In this document: positions 1 through 9,312 of the stretch, piece after piece
Layout of the letters: every line of letters starts with the position of its first letter
Numbering within the stretch: the first letter of the stretch is position 1
From: Commensalibacter nepenthis
GTDB lineage: Bacteria > Pseudomonadota > Alphaproteobacteria > Acetobacterales > Acetobacteraceae
Direction of reading: 5' to 3'
DNA: 64,000 nucleotides
NCBI RefSeq assembly: GCF_029953305.1
Contig: NZ_JASBAN010000001.1
Coordinates: 744,001 to 808,000 of the forward strand
Notes under the pieces: generated by a model
Database searches by the model: none
What the model saw: only the letters and a program-made list of their open reading frames with translations
Told to the model about the DNA's origin: nothing
Translations under genes and position numbers: made by a program

Positions 1-264
<264 letters not shown>

Positions 265-328
265 TTAATAAAATGAAGATGTTAATTTTGTATTTGTTTT
301 TACTCTAGTCAGAAAGCAAAAGAAAATC

Positions 329-359
329 ACAATTCCGCGCTTATATAGATCGGAATTGT
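329..359. promoter_or_regulatory. 9-bp perfect inverted repeat upstream of the decarboxylase gene
   Basis: ACAATTCCG at 329-337 is mirrored by CGGAATTGT at 351-359 with a 13-base spacer containing TATATA. It sits between the end of sufE and the start of the keto-acid decarboxylase, both on the minus strand. It could be an operator overlapping a promoter, or an AT-rich terminator for sufE, since a T-rich stretch follows on the minus strand. The sequence alone does not separate these. Confidence 0.4.
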
Positions 360-386
360 TCGTTTACTATTTATAAAAATTAAAAA

Positions 387-827
387 CTATAAATAATTTT
401 GTGATATTGTTTGTATTGCTTTGACCATTGACGCAACGCCGTTACTGCGATTGGCAGATAATGCCCCCGCCAGCCCCAGATCGGTTATGAAAATAGGGTC
501 AACTCTCACGATTTCAACAGCGTCTCGCCCTGAATAAATGCGTAATAACAACGCAATTAATCCTTTGACGATCACCGCGTCTGAACTCCCTGCAAAAAAT
601 AATTTACCATCTTTTTCACAGAAATTGAGCCAAACTTGGCTCTGACAACCCACCACACGAAATTGATCAGTTTGCCATTCGATGGGAAATTCAGGCAATT
701 TTTCACCTAAATCAATCAAATACCGATAACGTTGCATCCAATCATCGAACAATTCTAATTCATCACGAATGGCTTCAATAGCTTCTGCAGCACTATCTTC
801 TTCTGGAACAATAAAAGGATCAGACAT
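387..827 (-). CDS. sufE: Cysteine desulfuration protein SufE
   Basis: This 146-residue protein is a SufE/CsdE-family sulfur acceptor. It takes the persulfide sulfur from the cysteine desulfurase SufS and passes it to the Suf iron-sulfur scaffold in the cytoplasm. The VVGCQSQVWL motif places the acceptor cysteine at residue 61; the surrounding helices and overall length fit the family. No sufBCDS genes are nearby, so it is separated from the rest of the pathway. It lies 47 bases downstream of hslU on the same strand and may be co-transcribed with it. The start gives MSDPF; no better upstream start was seen. Confidence 0.92.
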   Translation of the reverse strand: MSDPFIVPEEDSAAEAIEAIRDELELFDDWMQRYRYLIDLGEKLPEFPIEWQTDQFRVVGCQSQVWLNFCEKDGKLFFAGSSDAVIVKGLIALLLRIYSGRDAVEIVRVDPIFITDLGLAGALSANRSNGVASMVKAIQTISQNYL

Positions 828-874
828 TATTCTATCAATCTCGTATGGTATATGGTCAGTCAGGCAAATATTAA

Positions 875-2209
875 TTAGAGAATAAAGCGACTGAGGTCAC
901 TTTTATTTGCCAAGGAACCAACACGTTCATGAACATCTTGACGTGTGATTTCAATGGTTTCCCCTGCTTTATCAGAAGCTGAAAAAGAAACTTCCTCTAG
1001 CAACCGTTCCATCACTGTTGCCAAACGACGCGCCCCAATATTTTCAACCCGTTCATTAATATCTATGGCAAGTTCTGCAATAGCGTCAATGGCGTCTTCT
1101 GTAAATTCTAATTTCACCCCTTCGGTTTCCATTAAGGCAATATATTGCTTTAATAAAGAATGCTCTGGCTCTGTTAAAATACGGCGCATATCTTCACAAG
1201 TCAGTGGAGACAACTCAACACGAATAGGCAAACGTCCTTGCAACTCTGGCAATAAATCAGAAGGTTTAGCCAAATGGAACGCGCCAGAAGCAATAAATAA
1301 AATATGATCTGTTTTAACCAATCCGTATTTTGTAGAAACAGTCGTCCCTTCAATCAACGGTAGCAAATCACGTTGTACCCCTTCACGAGATACATCCGCA
1401 CCACCGCGACCACCACTGCCTTCATAAGAACGCGCACAGACTTTATCGATTTCATCCAAGAAGACAATACCATGATTCTGAGTGCGATTAATTGCTTCTT
1501 GTACCAACGAATCATTATCCAACATTTTGTCAGATTCTTCTTTAATCAATGCTTCTCTTGCCTTCGCAACCGTTAAACGGCGTGTTTTTTCAGATTTATT
1601 CATTAACCCTTTCATCATATCGGTAAAATTGATGACTTGGGCTGAAGGCATTCCAGGAATATCAAATTGATTAACAGGAGAAGACGTATCCGCAAGGCTA
1701 ATTTCAATTTCCTTGTCTTCTAGCTCACCATTCAGCAACATTTGCAGGAATTTATTTTTGGTTTCTGCCGAAGCACTTTCACCGACCAAGGCAACGACCA
1801 AACGCTGATTGGCTTCGTCTTTTGCCTTTTCCTTGACATCACGACGTTTAATATCACGTAACATTACCAAAGAGGCTTCGACTAAATCTCTGATAATACT
1901 TTCGACATCACGACCGACATAACCTACTTCGGTGAATTTTGTTGCTTCAATTTTCAAGAATGGGGCTTGTGATAAACGAGCCAAACGCCTAGCAATTTCA
2001 GTTTTACCACAACCCGTTGGACCAATCATGAGGATATTTTTGGGAACAACCTCTTCACGAATACCATCCTCTAATTTTGCGCGTCTCCAACGATTACGCA
2101 ACGCAATGGATACTGCACGCTTTGCATCATTTTGACCAACGATAAAACGGTCAAGTTCTGCAACGATCTCTTTTGGGGAATAAGTTGGAATATTATTACT
2201 CATAATCAT
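875..2209 (-). CDS. hslU: ATP-dependent protease ATPase subunit HslU
   Basis: HslU is the AAA+ unfoldase ring that recognises, unfolds and feeds substrates into the HslV peptidase in the cytoplasm. The 444-residue product has Walker A GPTGCGKT at residues 63-70, Walker B (FLDEID) near residue 250, an I-domain insert between them, and the C-terminal tail ending in RFIL that docks into HslV. Its first ATG at 2209 overlaps the hslV stop as TAATG; a second ATG two codons on (2203) is also possible. The overlap with hslV implies translational coupling in an hslVU operon. Confidence 0.97.
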   Translation of the reverse strand: MIMSNNIPTYSPKEIVAELDRFIVGQNDAKRAVSIALRNRWRRAKLEDGIREEVVPKNILMIGPTGCGKTEIARRLARLSQAPFLKIEATKFTEVGYVGRDVESIIRDLVEASLVMLRDIKRRDVKEKAKDEANQRLVVALVGESASAETKNKFLQMLLNGELEDKEIEISLADTSSPVNQFDIPGMPSAQVINFTDMMKGLMNKSEKTRRLTVAKAREALIKEESDKMLDNDSLVQEAINRTQNHGIVFLDEIDKVCARSYEGSGGRGGADVSREGVQRDLLPLIEGTTVSTKYGLVKTDHILFIASGAFHLAKPSDLLPELQGRLPIRVELSPLTCEDMRRILTEPEHSLLKQYIALMETEGVKLEFTEDAIDAIAELAIDINERVENIGARRLATVMERLLEEVSFSASDKAGETIEITRQDVHERVGSLANKSDLSRFIL

Positions 2210-2787
2210 TAACCTTCAGCTGACAATGTCTCTATGGTAAGGGAAGAATTTGTATAAATACAAATTTCACCAGCAATCGCCATGGCACGACGTGCTGTTT
2301 CTTCGGATGTTAATCCTTCAACCCCTAACAAAGCACGGGCAGCAGCCAGCGCATAATTGCCACCTGAACCAATCGCAACGACACCGTCTTCTGGCTCTAG
2401 AACGTCACCATTCCCTGTTAATGTATAGGAATGATGTTTGTCGGCAACCAATAGCATGGCTTCCAATCTACGAAGATAACGATCCGTACGCCAATCTTGA
2501 GCCAACTCTACGCAAGCACGTTCCAATTGATTTGGATAACGTTCTAATTTCTTTTCTAATCTTTCTAGTAAAGTAAATGCATCCGCAGTTGCCCCTGCAA
2601 AACCAGCAAGAATAGTACCACCTGCCCCTATTCTTCTGACTTTTTTGGCATTTCCTTTTACAACAGTGTGACCCAATGTGACTTGACCATCACCAGCCAT
2701 TGTTACCTGACCATCACGTCGTACACATAAAATTGTTGTCCCATGCCATTGTATCGGATCATGTGAAGATGAAATATGATTTTGCAT
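2209..2787 (-). CDS. hslV: ATP-dependent protease peptidase subunit HslV
   Basis: This is the threonine peptidase core of the HslUV (ClpQY) protease, 192 residues long. A short propeptide ([16 protein letters not shown]) precedes the catalytic Thr17 in [12 protein letters not shown], as expected for alphaproteobacterial HslV, which is processed to expose the N-terminal threonine. The proteasome-beta fold motifs GDGQVTLG and [14 protein letters not shown] are present. It is the first gene of the hslVU pair, 42 bases after the response regulator gene on the same strand. A weak purine-rich AAAAAGG lies about 13 bases before the ATG. Confidence 0.97.
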   Translation of the reverse strand: MQNHISSSHDPIQWHGTTILCVRRDGQVTMAGDGQVTLGHTVVKGNAKKVRRIGAGGTILAGFAGATADAFTLLERLEKKLERYPNQLERACVELAQDWRTDRYLRRLEAMLLVADKHHSYTLTGNGDVLEPEDGVVAIGSGGNYALAAARALLGVEGLTSEETARRAMAIAGEICIYTNSSLTIETLSAEG

Positions 2788-2829
2788 ATGTATTAAATAG
2801 CCTTTTTACTGAAATAAGTCCTATCCACC

Positions 2830-3222
2830 TTATTCTCTTGCGACGAGCTCTTCAACTCTCTTTGTGAAAACACCCAAAGAAAAAGGTTTTGTAATCAGCT
2901 TTATATTATCATCAGCCGGCAGCTTTCCAACCCCATGAGAGTAACCAGTAATAAATAATATTGATAAATCTGGCCACATTTTACGCGCCATTTTTGCCAA
3001 ATCACTACCATTCATACCAGGAAGACCAATATCAGTAAGCAATAAATCTATATTACTTTTATTGTTATTTAAATTTTGTAACAAAGACAATGCTGTTTGA
3101 CCATCTTCTGCAACAATGACTTCAAACTCCATATCACTTAATAATTCGACCAACAATGGACGCAAAACAGAATCATCTTCTACAACTAAGATTAATTTCT
3201 TATCAATTTGTTCTATTGCCAT
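2830..3222 (-). CDS. Single-domain response regulator (CheY-like receiver)
   Basis: The 130-residue protein is a lone receiver domain with no output domain. It has the acidic pocket E15-D16-D17, the phospho-acceptor D64 in LLTDIGLPG, the switch threonine T92 and the conserved lysine K112 in TKP. Such proteins relay phosphate or bind partners. An ATG at 3243 is in frame, but AAAGGG lies nine bases before the ATG at 3222, so 3222 is taken as the start. The hybrid histidine kinase at 3839-5398 is the obvious partner. A TATAAT box lies 70 bases upstream. Confidence 0.9.
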   Translation of the reverse strand: MAIEQIDKKLILVVEDDSVLRPLLVELLSDMEFEVIVAEDGQTALSLLQNLNNNKSNIDLLLTDIGLPGMNGSDLAKMARKMWPDLSILFITGYSHGVGKLPADDNIKLITKPFSLGVFTKRVEELVARE

Positions 3223-3579
3223 GAAATATAACCCTTTGAACAAAAAAGATAATTGATTTTTACATTAGAGTTTATAAGCATCTTAATCTTAATTATACCT
3301 TAAAAAATATACTAAATTTGTTTTATATAAAATAATACAAAATGAATATTAGGATAGTATGGTTTCAATCAACTTTTGAATAGCTTTCTTAACAATTATA
3401 AAAATCCATCTGAAATACAAAAAAATATAAATTAACATGTTGATATATAATGATTTTAAAATTCTGTACTATTCTGTTATTATCACGTTATTATGTAATT
3501 TTGCGTTCCCTATGTTAACGTCACTGTGCCAAAAAACCAAACAGAGTCTATTTTATTAGCCAATAATATTATTGACTAT
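3223..3579. other. AT-rich intergenic region with a candidate -10 box and a 14-bp palindrome
   Basis: No convincing gene was found on either strand. A consensus TATAAT on the minus strand (3292-3297) could be the -10 element for the response regulator gene, but no matching -35 hexamer is evident. A perfect palindrome CAATAATATTATTG lies at 3561-3574, just beyond the end of the 84-residue orphan gene. It has no G+C-rich stem, so it is a poor terminator. Confidence 0.35.
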
Positions 3580-3834
3580 TTATATAAATTCTTTTGATAC
3601 CCAATTGCTTTGAACAAAAAGATCAGCAGTTAATTGGGATGCTTTAATCTTAACCTGATAAATATCGTCAAAAGAATAAGATATTACATTTTTAAATTCT
3701 GAATAATGATATTTATACGAATCTATTTTACAATTTAGAAATTGGGGAGGAATGACATAATAATTATTCCCATTCTCATCCTTGGAATCTTCTAAAGCAA
3801 AATAAGATTCTTCTTTCATCAGCTTGCAACTCAC
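3580..3834 (-). CDS. Small protein of unknown function downstream of the hybrid kinase
   Basis: This 84-residue reading frame starts with GTG four bases after the hybrid kinase stop codon, so the two are probably co-transcribed. An ATG five codons inside (3819, giving MKEESYF) is an alternative start; neither has a strong ribosome site. The product is polar and tyrosine-rich, with no signal peptide, membrane segment or recognisable motif. Its position between a kinase and a response regulator suggests a signalling accessory, which is only an inference. It could also be a lineage-specific orphan. Confidence 0.55.
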   Translation of the reverse strand: MSCKLMKEESYFALEDSKDENGNNYYVIPPQFLNCKIDSYKYHYSEFKNVISYSFDDIYQVKIKASQLTADLFVQSNWVSKEFI

Positions 3835-3838
3835 TCAA

Positions 3839-5398
3839 TTAATTTGGCAAGATCGGTAAATAGATACTAATTGCAGTTCCAATACCAACTTGACTTTTCA
3901 CCATCACATCACCGCCAGATTGTTGAGCAAATCCATAAACCATTGCTAGCCCCAAACCTGTTCCCCATCCTGCTTCTTTTGTTGTAAAAAAAGGTTCAAA
4001 AATATGCGCAATCGTTTCTGGTGACATGCCATCACCTTCATCTTTTACTGTGATTACCACATACTCTCCGCACCCAAGTTGATGATTATAGGTTACAGAC
4101 TCTGTAATAGATTCTTTGTGTAATATTACCATAATTTTGCCACCATGTGGCATGGCATCAGCAGAGTTAATACATAAATTCATCACTGCCAGCTCGAGTT
4201 GTGACGGGTCTGTTTTAACGCAAACCCCCATTGGAATCTGACACCGAACATCTAGATAAATACTTTCTTTAATTTCAGCGTTTTTATCTCCTTTTAATCG
4301 AGAAGCATGACGCATCGATAATGTTTGCGATAAAAGTTCATAATTTTCTTTTACCTGTTTCGCCACATCGACTTCTTGCAAAGACAACTTCTTGCGACGA
4401 CTAAAACTCAACAATCTTTCCGTAAGAACAGCACCTTTCTGTGCCGCTGCCAGGGTATTTACCAATAATCGTTTGATTGAGACAATTTGCTTTTCTTGCA
4501 ACTGATCTTGCATTAATAATTGTTCTGATAGCTCTAGCGACCCCATCATTGTTGTCAAAAGATTATTAAAATCATGAGCAATACTGCCCGCCATGGTTCC
4601 CAAGGCTTGTAATTTTTCAGCATGTTGCAACTTGGCTTCCAGCATTTTTTGCTCGGTAATATCTAGTTCCATAATAACAGAAGAATGCGCAATCTCACCT
4701 TTGACTCTGCCCAATAACAACCGCGTAATTAAAAACCATTGCGAAGAATGGTGAATATCAGCAGACGGCACCTCTAATGTTGCAACAAAGCGTTCTTCTT
4801 TTTGTAACCGCTCTTTAAACGCCGACAACTCTTGGGGTTTAAATGAAGGCTCTATTTCTTCTTCGGTTTTTCCTAAACATTCTTGAACGGTTAAGCCTCT
4901 TCTTATCGCTGCCAATTCGTTCATTTTTGTGAATTTGCCTTGCTCATCTTTAAACGCCAATCCATAAGGCAAATGATCCAATAACCCTTTTAGCAAAATC
5001 TGTTCGTGCCGTAATTGTCGACGATATTGAGAGCGTGCAACCGCACGATGTACGATTTCTTTGACTTCGAAAGGAACAAGCGGTTTTGGAATAAAAAAAG
5101 ATATCCCTCCTTGATTCAAAGCTGAAATAAGAAAGTCAGTTCGATCTTTAGAGGATAAAAGGATACGCGTTGCAACTGTGATATTTCTTACACGCGCAAA
5201 AAACACGTTTCCATACATTTCAGGCATGCAATAATTATATAAGATAGCAGAGAAATGAGTCCCTCTTTTAATCATATCCAATGCACAATGTGGAGATTGT
5301 GTAATATATACGCAAAACTGATCCTCTAACATCTGCTTGATCTCTTGCAGAATTTTAGGGTCATCATCCACAACCAAAATGGCCGGAAGCGCATCCAT
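3839..5398 (-). CDS. Hybrid sensor: N-terminal pseudo-receiver, PAS domain, HDFNN-type histidine kinase
   Basis: The 519-residue protein has a receiver domain (about 5-120), a PAS-like sensor region (about 135-250), a HisKA dimerisation domain with phospho-accepting H275 in GSIAHDFNNLL, and a HATPase domain with N-box LCINSAD, GDGMSP and GTGLGL. No membrane segment is visible, so it is a cytoplasmic kinase. The receiver keeps its acidic pocket (D11-D13) and lysine K105, but the usual phospho-aspartate is asparagine (N55 in AILYNYCMPEM), so it probably cannot be phosphorylated. The HDFNN box resembles CckA/FixL-type kinases. The likely output is the single-domain regulator at 2830-3222. Confidence 0.9.
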   Translation of the reverse strand: MDALPAILVVDDDPKILQEIKQMLEDQFCVYITQSPHCALDMIKRGTHFSAILYNYCMPEMYGNVFFARVRNITVATRILLSSKDRTDFLISALNQGGISFFIPKPLVPFEVKEIVHRAVARSQYRRQLRHEQILLKGLLDHLPYGLAFKDEQGKFTKMNELAAIRRGLTVQECLGKTEEEIEPSFKPQELSAFKERLQKEERFVATLEVPSADIHHSSQWFLITRLLLGRVKGEIAHSSVIMELDITEQKMLEAKLQHAEKLQALGTMAGSIAHDFNNLLTTMMGSLELSEQLLMQDQLQEKQIVSIKRLLVNTLAAAQKGAVLTERLLSFSRRKKLSLQEVDVAKQVKENYELLSQTLSMRHASRLKGDKNAEIKESIYLDVRCQIPMGVCVKTDPSQLELAVMNLCINSADAMPHGGKIMVILHKESITESVTYNHQLGCGEYVVITVKDEGDGMSPETIAHIFEPFFTTKEAGWGTGLGLAMVYGFAQQSGGDVMVKSQVGIGTAISIYLPILPN

Positions 5399-5665
5399 TG
5401 CTCGTTCTCCTTAACATTTTAACGAACTTTAATGAGTATCAAATGTTTGTATCTGAATTCAGTGACCTATCAAATAATTATTTAGAATTATGTCATTTTT
5501 TTATGCTCAATACTGATGATAAAAACCAACTGAGCTCCTCATAAACCTAAAATCATATTGTAGCATTACAGTAATTACATAAAAATATTGCTTTTTATAG
5601 GGTTGCATATTACTGAAAACAGAAAGATAATTAGTCTAATTTATTGTCTATTTGAGGATTATTTC

Positions 5666-6100
5666 GTGAATATACCCACAGATACCACTCGTACAAACGA
5701 ACGTCTCAGCACATCTATGCCTGAACAGCATTATACAAAAAAATATCCATCCTCTGGAATGCCCATATCCAAATTATTTTTAACAATTATATGGGCAATA
5801 TGCCATTTTGCTTTCTTCTTTATCCAACAAGTCGCTGAAATTTTTGCCCCTCTTTTGCTCCTCATCGGTATTGTCTGGAAAATATTACCCAGCTTGCTGC
5901 GCTCTGCGGTTGGCATGGTCGATGCAGCAGACCCCCAAATACGGGATATGGTTGGGCGCGGCACAGAATTGATCCCATCCTCCTTAACCGTTGCAGGTCA
6001 TACAATTTCTGCATCCTCTTTGATTTTTGATGGTTTTTTGCTTATTGGTTTGACTGCACTTTGTGCAACCATTACAGCCTTTTTGGGAAGACGTTTATAA
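5666..6100 (+). CDS. Membrane protein of unknown function upstream of ftsE
   Basis: The reading frame is open from an ATG at 5588, but GAGG lies eight bases before the in-frame GTG at 5666. That GTG is therefore the likely start, giving 144 residues. The first 35 residues are polar; hydrophobic stretches follow at about 36-72 and 115-138, so two or three membrane segments are expected, with a short region between them. No family is recognised. It is 42 bases upstream of ftsE on the same strand and probably in the same transcript, so a link to FtsEX or the cell envelope is plausible but unproven. Confidence 0.65.
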   Translation: MNIPTDTTRTNERLSTSMPEQHYTKKYPSSGMPISKLFLTIIWAICHFAFFFIQQVAEIFAPLLLLIGIVWKILPSLLRSAVGMVDAADPQIRDMVGRGTELIPSSLTVAGHTISASSLIFDGFLLIGLTALCATITAFLGRRL

Positions 6101-6142
6101 GTTCTCTGATCTTAAAACAAAAAGAAAATTAAAGCATAGCGA

Positions 6143-6808
6143 ATGATTCAACTTGATGGCGTCAGTTTAAACTATAAAAACGATATTACTTTGTTGGATA
6201 ATGTTGATTTACATATTCCTCAGGGGGGTTTCTGCTGGCTGACAGGTCCATCAGGGGTTGGAAAATCGACCTTGCTACGGTTGTTGCACCTTGAAAAAAA
6301 ACCAAATGCAGGTCTGGTAACAATTTTGGACACGCCCACTAATCATGCACGCAGATCAACAATCTGTCGGTTAAAGCAACGCATCGGGATAGTCTATCAA
6401 GATTTTAGACTTATTCCGAATTTAACGGTTTTTGATAATATCGCACTGCCTCTACGCTTACAAAATATCAATGAAAATACTGTCCAACGTTCAAATGCGC
6501 GCATATTAGAATGGATTGGGCTAGAACATAAAAAATACACCTATCCCAAAACGTTATCAGGGGGCGAACAGCAACGCGTTGCGATTGCGCGGGCTGTCAT
6601 CCATAGACCTGATTTATTGCTTGCTGACGAACCCACAAACGCTTTGGATGAGTACCAAGTCAAGCGTCTTATGGATCTGTTTTATGATTTGAATGATTTA
6701 GGGTGCACAATTATCATGGCAACCCACAATGACGCATTAATTCGCCAATTTCCTGCGACACGTTTGAAATTGGAAAATGGACAATTATGGATCAGTGATG
6801 CTGTTTAA
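6143..6808 (+). CDS. ftsE: Cell-division ABC transporter ATP-binding protein FtsE
   Basis: FtsE is the cytoplasmic ATPase that, with the membrane protein FtsX, activates peptidoglycan hydrolysis at the division site. The 221-residue product has Walker A GPSGVGKST at 35-43, a Q-loop region YQDFRLIPN, the signature LSGGEQQRVAIARA, Walker B LLLADEPTNALD and the H-loop ATHN. DFRLI after the Q-loop is characteristic of FtsE rather than other small ABC ATPases. Its stop codon lies inside the start of ftsX. The EnvC-like protein at 55578 is a likely periplasmic partner. Confidence 0.95.
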   Translation: MIQLDGVSLNYKNDITLLDNVDLHIPQGGFCWLTGPSGVGKSTLLRLLHLEKKPNAGLVTILDTPTNHARRSTICRLKQRIGIVYQDFRLIPNLTVFDNIALPLRLQNINENTVQRSNARILEWIGLEHKKYTYPKTLSGGEQQRVAIARAVIHRPDLLLADEPTNALDEYQVKRLMDLFYDLNDLGCTIIMATHNDALIRQFPATRLKLENGQLWISDAV

Positions 6809-7760
6809 ATATAAAACATCAGATGGCTTAAAGCTGCACCGTGCATTGCCAGGTCAATTTTTAATTCCCCTAGTTGCGGCAATGACTTTCCTTGCGGCTT
6901 TATCGATCGCTGGGGCATATGCCAGCCAACAGCTTGCCAAAAGATGGAGTGCTGGAGCAGCATCGACGATTATTTTACAAATACCAATGCCAAATGAGGC
7001 ATTATCTTTATCTTCTAGCGATCAAATACCCCCACAACCCGCACTCGCAGCAAAGACGAAAATACAAAGCATTCTTGCATTATTATCAACCTCTAAAGAA
7101 CTTAATTCATTTCATCAAATGACTGACAAAGAAATTGATGAATTACTCGCCCCTTGGTTACACGAAACTATTCAATCATTTGCTTTGCCTATTCCAGCAA
7201 TTATTGAACTGCATTTAAAACATGATCCCCCGCTATCACCCAAATTGGAACAAACTTTAAAACAAACTGTTCCTGATATTTCAATCGAGCAAAGTAATTT
7301 TTGGAACCAACGATTAAATGCTTTGGCTAACAGTTTACAAACAAGTGCTTTTTTATCCTTAATCATTGTTATTTCAGTCGCAGCAACGGTCATTGCATTA
7401 TCGACCAAAACTGGATTGATGCAATGTAAACAAACCATTGAAATTCTGCATAATCTTGGCGCATCAGATGCTTATATTTCTTTTCGATTTGCAAATAGAA
7501 GTGCTTTTTTGGCGAGTGTTGGTGGAACAATAGGCAGCCTTTTCTCTGTTCCTTTATTGTTATTTTTAACCTATCTATGTTTACCTTTTAGCAGTGATCC
7601 CAATTGGCAAGCCCTATCCAATGCCAGTTGGTTTTATTTTCTAATCACAACACCTTTTCAACTTTTTGGGCTTTTTATTCTACTGCCAATATGCAATTAT
7701 TTGATCGGATGGATGACCACTACTATGATCGTTTACTTTTGGCTAAGGCGTTTAACGTAA
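6798..7760 (+). CDS. ftsX: Cell-division protein FtsX
   Basis: FtsX is the membrane subunit of the FtsEX complex. It has one N-terminal membrane segment (after ALPGQFLIPLVAAMTF), a periplasmic domain of roughly 130 residues, and three more C-terminal membrane segments, as in the FtsX/ABC-permease family. An ATG at 6777 is in frame, but the ATG at 6798 (MLFKYKTSDG) overlaps the ftsE stop by eleven bases and better fits the family, giving 320 residues. The overlap implies translational coupling to ftsE. Confidence 0.92.
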   Translation: MLFKYKTSDGLKLHRALPGQFLIPLVAAMTFLAALSIAGAYASQQLAKRWSAGAASTIILQIPMPNEALSLSSSDQIPPQPALAAKTKIQSILALLSTSKELNSFHQMTDKEIDELLAPWLHETIQSFALPIPAIIELHLKHDPPLSPKLEQTLKQTVPDISIEQSNFWNQRLNALANSLQTSAFLSLIIVISVAATVIALSTKTGLMQCKQTIEILHNLGASDAYISFRFANRSAFLASVGGTIGSLFSVPLLLFLTYLCLPFSSDPNWQALSNASWFYFLITTPFQLFGLFILLPICNYLIGWMTTTMIVYFWLRRLT

Positions 7761-7763
7761 AAC

Positions 7764-8384
7764 ATGGATAAGCCACGCTTGCAATCAAAATGGATTATTG
7801 TATGGGGAATCGTAGGAATTTTTCTTGTCTGGGGCTTTGGTTTTATTGTTTTTGTGATTGATACATTGACGTATAATCCTTCTATCCCCAATGCACAAGG
7901 AATCGTTGTCTTAACTGGTGGGGCAAAACGCATTGAAAACGCAATTAAATTATTACAATCCAACCATGGCAAATATTTATTAATATCTGGGGTACCCCCC
8001 ACGACCCATCTGGATGATATAGAGAGAATCCTGCCGTTCTCTTTAACGCAACATGACCGCGATCACATTACATTGGGACATAATGCGACCTCTACGATGG
8101 GGAATGCAATTGAAACCGCAGCTTGGGCGCATTATTACCATCTCGATTCTCTTATTATTGTAACCTCTAGCTATCATATTCGCCGTGCAATCGTAGAAAT
8201 GCAAAGTTTATTAGAAAATGTTAAACTATATCCTTATGTTGCTCGCAATGATAAAAAAGAAACTTTATCTCACCTACACTCTATGAGATTACTATTTCTT
8301 GAATATAATAAATTTCTTGCTGCCTATACAGGTCTGATACATACAACACGTCCCAAAGAAGATTTCTTGAAAAATACTCCATAA
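7764..8384 (+). CDS. YdcF/ElyC-like DUF218 family protein
   Basis: This 206-residue protein has one N-terminal membrane segment (residues about 8-32) followed by a DUF218 domain: GIVVLTGGAKRIENAIKLL, KYLLISGV, the NATSTMGNA segment and VTSSYHIRRA. Members of this family (YdcF, SanA, ElyC) are membrane-linked envelope proteins; ElyC affects peptidoglycan and enterobacterial common antigen, while the reaction is mostly unknown. It starts three bases after ftsX and twelve bases before plsC, so it belongs to the ftsEX-plsC transcript. Confidence 0.88.
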   Translation: MDKPRLQSKWIIVWGIVGIFLVWGFGFIVFVIDTLTYNPSIPNAQGIVVLTGGAKRIENAIKLLQSNHGKYLLISGVPPTTHLDDIERILPFSLTQHDRDHITLGHNATSTMGNAIETAAWAHYYHLDSLIIVTSSYHIRRAIVEMQSLLENVKLYPYVARNDKKETLSHLHSMRLLFLEYNKFLAAYTGLIHTTRPKEDFLKNTP

Positions 8385-8398
8385 AAAGCTGATTTTTG

Positions 8399-9097
8399 AT
8401 GATTTTAATTCGTTCTTTTCTTTTTTCTATCTATTTTATCACATTAACCATTTTCATGGGCATTATTGCTTTTGCTATTCGTTTTATAGCAAAGAGACAT
8501 GCGTTGGTGTATGCTCAATTATGGACACGCCTTTCTTTGGGCGGACTGGAAAAAATCTGTAAGATTTCCACTCAAATTATAGGTCGAGAAAACCTTCCCC
8601 AGGACAAATCCTTTTTGATCGCCTCTCAACATCAATCAGCATTTGATACATTTATATGGATGAATCTGCTAGACCGCCCCGCATATATTATGAAAAGAGA
8701 ACTCACTCGTATTCCTTTGGTGGGTCCGATGTTATTGTTATCGGGAATGATCCCGCTGGATCGACAAGGTGGCGTCAAGGCTTTAAAAAACTTAATCCAA
8801 GATTGCCAAAAAGCTGTTAATGATTTCAGACAAATCATCATCTTTCCAGAAGGAACCCGCACCGCCGTTGGTGAAAAAGTAAAACTACACGCAGGCACCG
8901 TTGCAATCGCAAACCAATTAAATTTAAAAATTGTTCCTGTCAGTCTTGACTCAGGTTATTGCTGGCCAAGAAATTCATTTTTTAAATATCCAGGAACAAT
9001 CCACATTGTCATTCATCCCGCCATTACCGATACAAGCAATCGTAAAGAAACGTTGGCTGCTATTGAACGCAGTTGGTCTAGGTTGGAATCGCAGTGA
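8399..9097 (+). CDS. plsC: 1-acyl-sn-glycerol-3-phosphate acyltransferase PlsC
   Basis: PlsC acylates lysophosphatidic acid to phosphatidic acid at the inner membrane in phospholipid synthesis. The 232-residue product has an N-terminal membrane segment, the catalytic HX4D motif as HQSAFD, and the substrate-binding FPEGTRT motif. A TTG directly before the ATG could add one residue. It is the last gene of the rightward run from 5666; psd and pssA, which act on later phospholipid steps, are 3 kb downstream. Confidence 0.93.
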   Translation: MILIRSFLFSIYFITLTIFMGIIAFAIRFIAKRHALVYAQLWTRLSLGGLEKICKISTQIIGRENLPQDKSFLIASQHQSAFDTFIWMNLLDRPAYIMKRELTRIPLVGPMLLLSGMIPLDRQGGVKALKNLIQDCQKAVNDFRQIIIFPEGTRTAVGEKVKLHAGTVAIANQLNLKIVPVSLDSGYCWPRNSFFKYPGTIHIVIHPAITDTSNRKETLAAIERSWSRLESQ

Positions 9098-9104
9098 GTA
9101 ACCC

Positions 9105-9113
9105 TGTGGATAA
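9105..9113 (-). promoter_or_regulatory. Perfect DnaA box in the plsC-DUF2125 intergenic region
   Basis: TTATCCACA (minus strand) is a consensus DnaA-binding site. It lies in a 215-base gene-free stretch that also holds an imperfect copy (TGTGGATTT at 9261-9269) and an A/T-rich block near 9215-9250. Two other perfect copies in the window (20011 and 60559) lie inside genes, so one intergenic copy is weak evidence for an origin or for DnaA control. Confidence 0.3.
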
Positions 9114-9312
9114 CTTTGTGGGTCTTTTAATAAAGATTCTGAAACTCAGAGTCGTCGGCTAATTCAATCGATTCTATACAACCCTTGATTTTCTCTCATT
9201 TTACAACAGTCAACAAAAAAAAATATTTATTTATTTTCTTGATTTTTTACGAATCTCTCTTGTGGATTTTTTAAAAGATCGAATCTATTATTTATAAAAT
9301 TTTGAATTTCAT

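Noticed and set aside
945-1307. Open frame on the plus strand opposite hslU
   Set aside because: It is antisense to a strongly conserved gene, has no ribosome site or recognisable domain, and is a shadow of hslU codon use.
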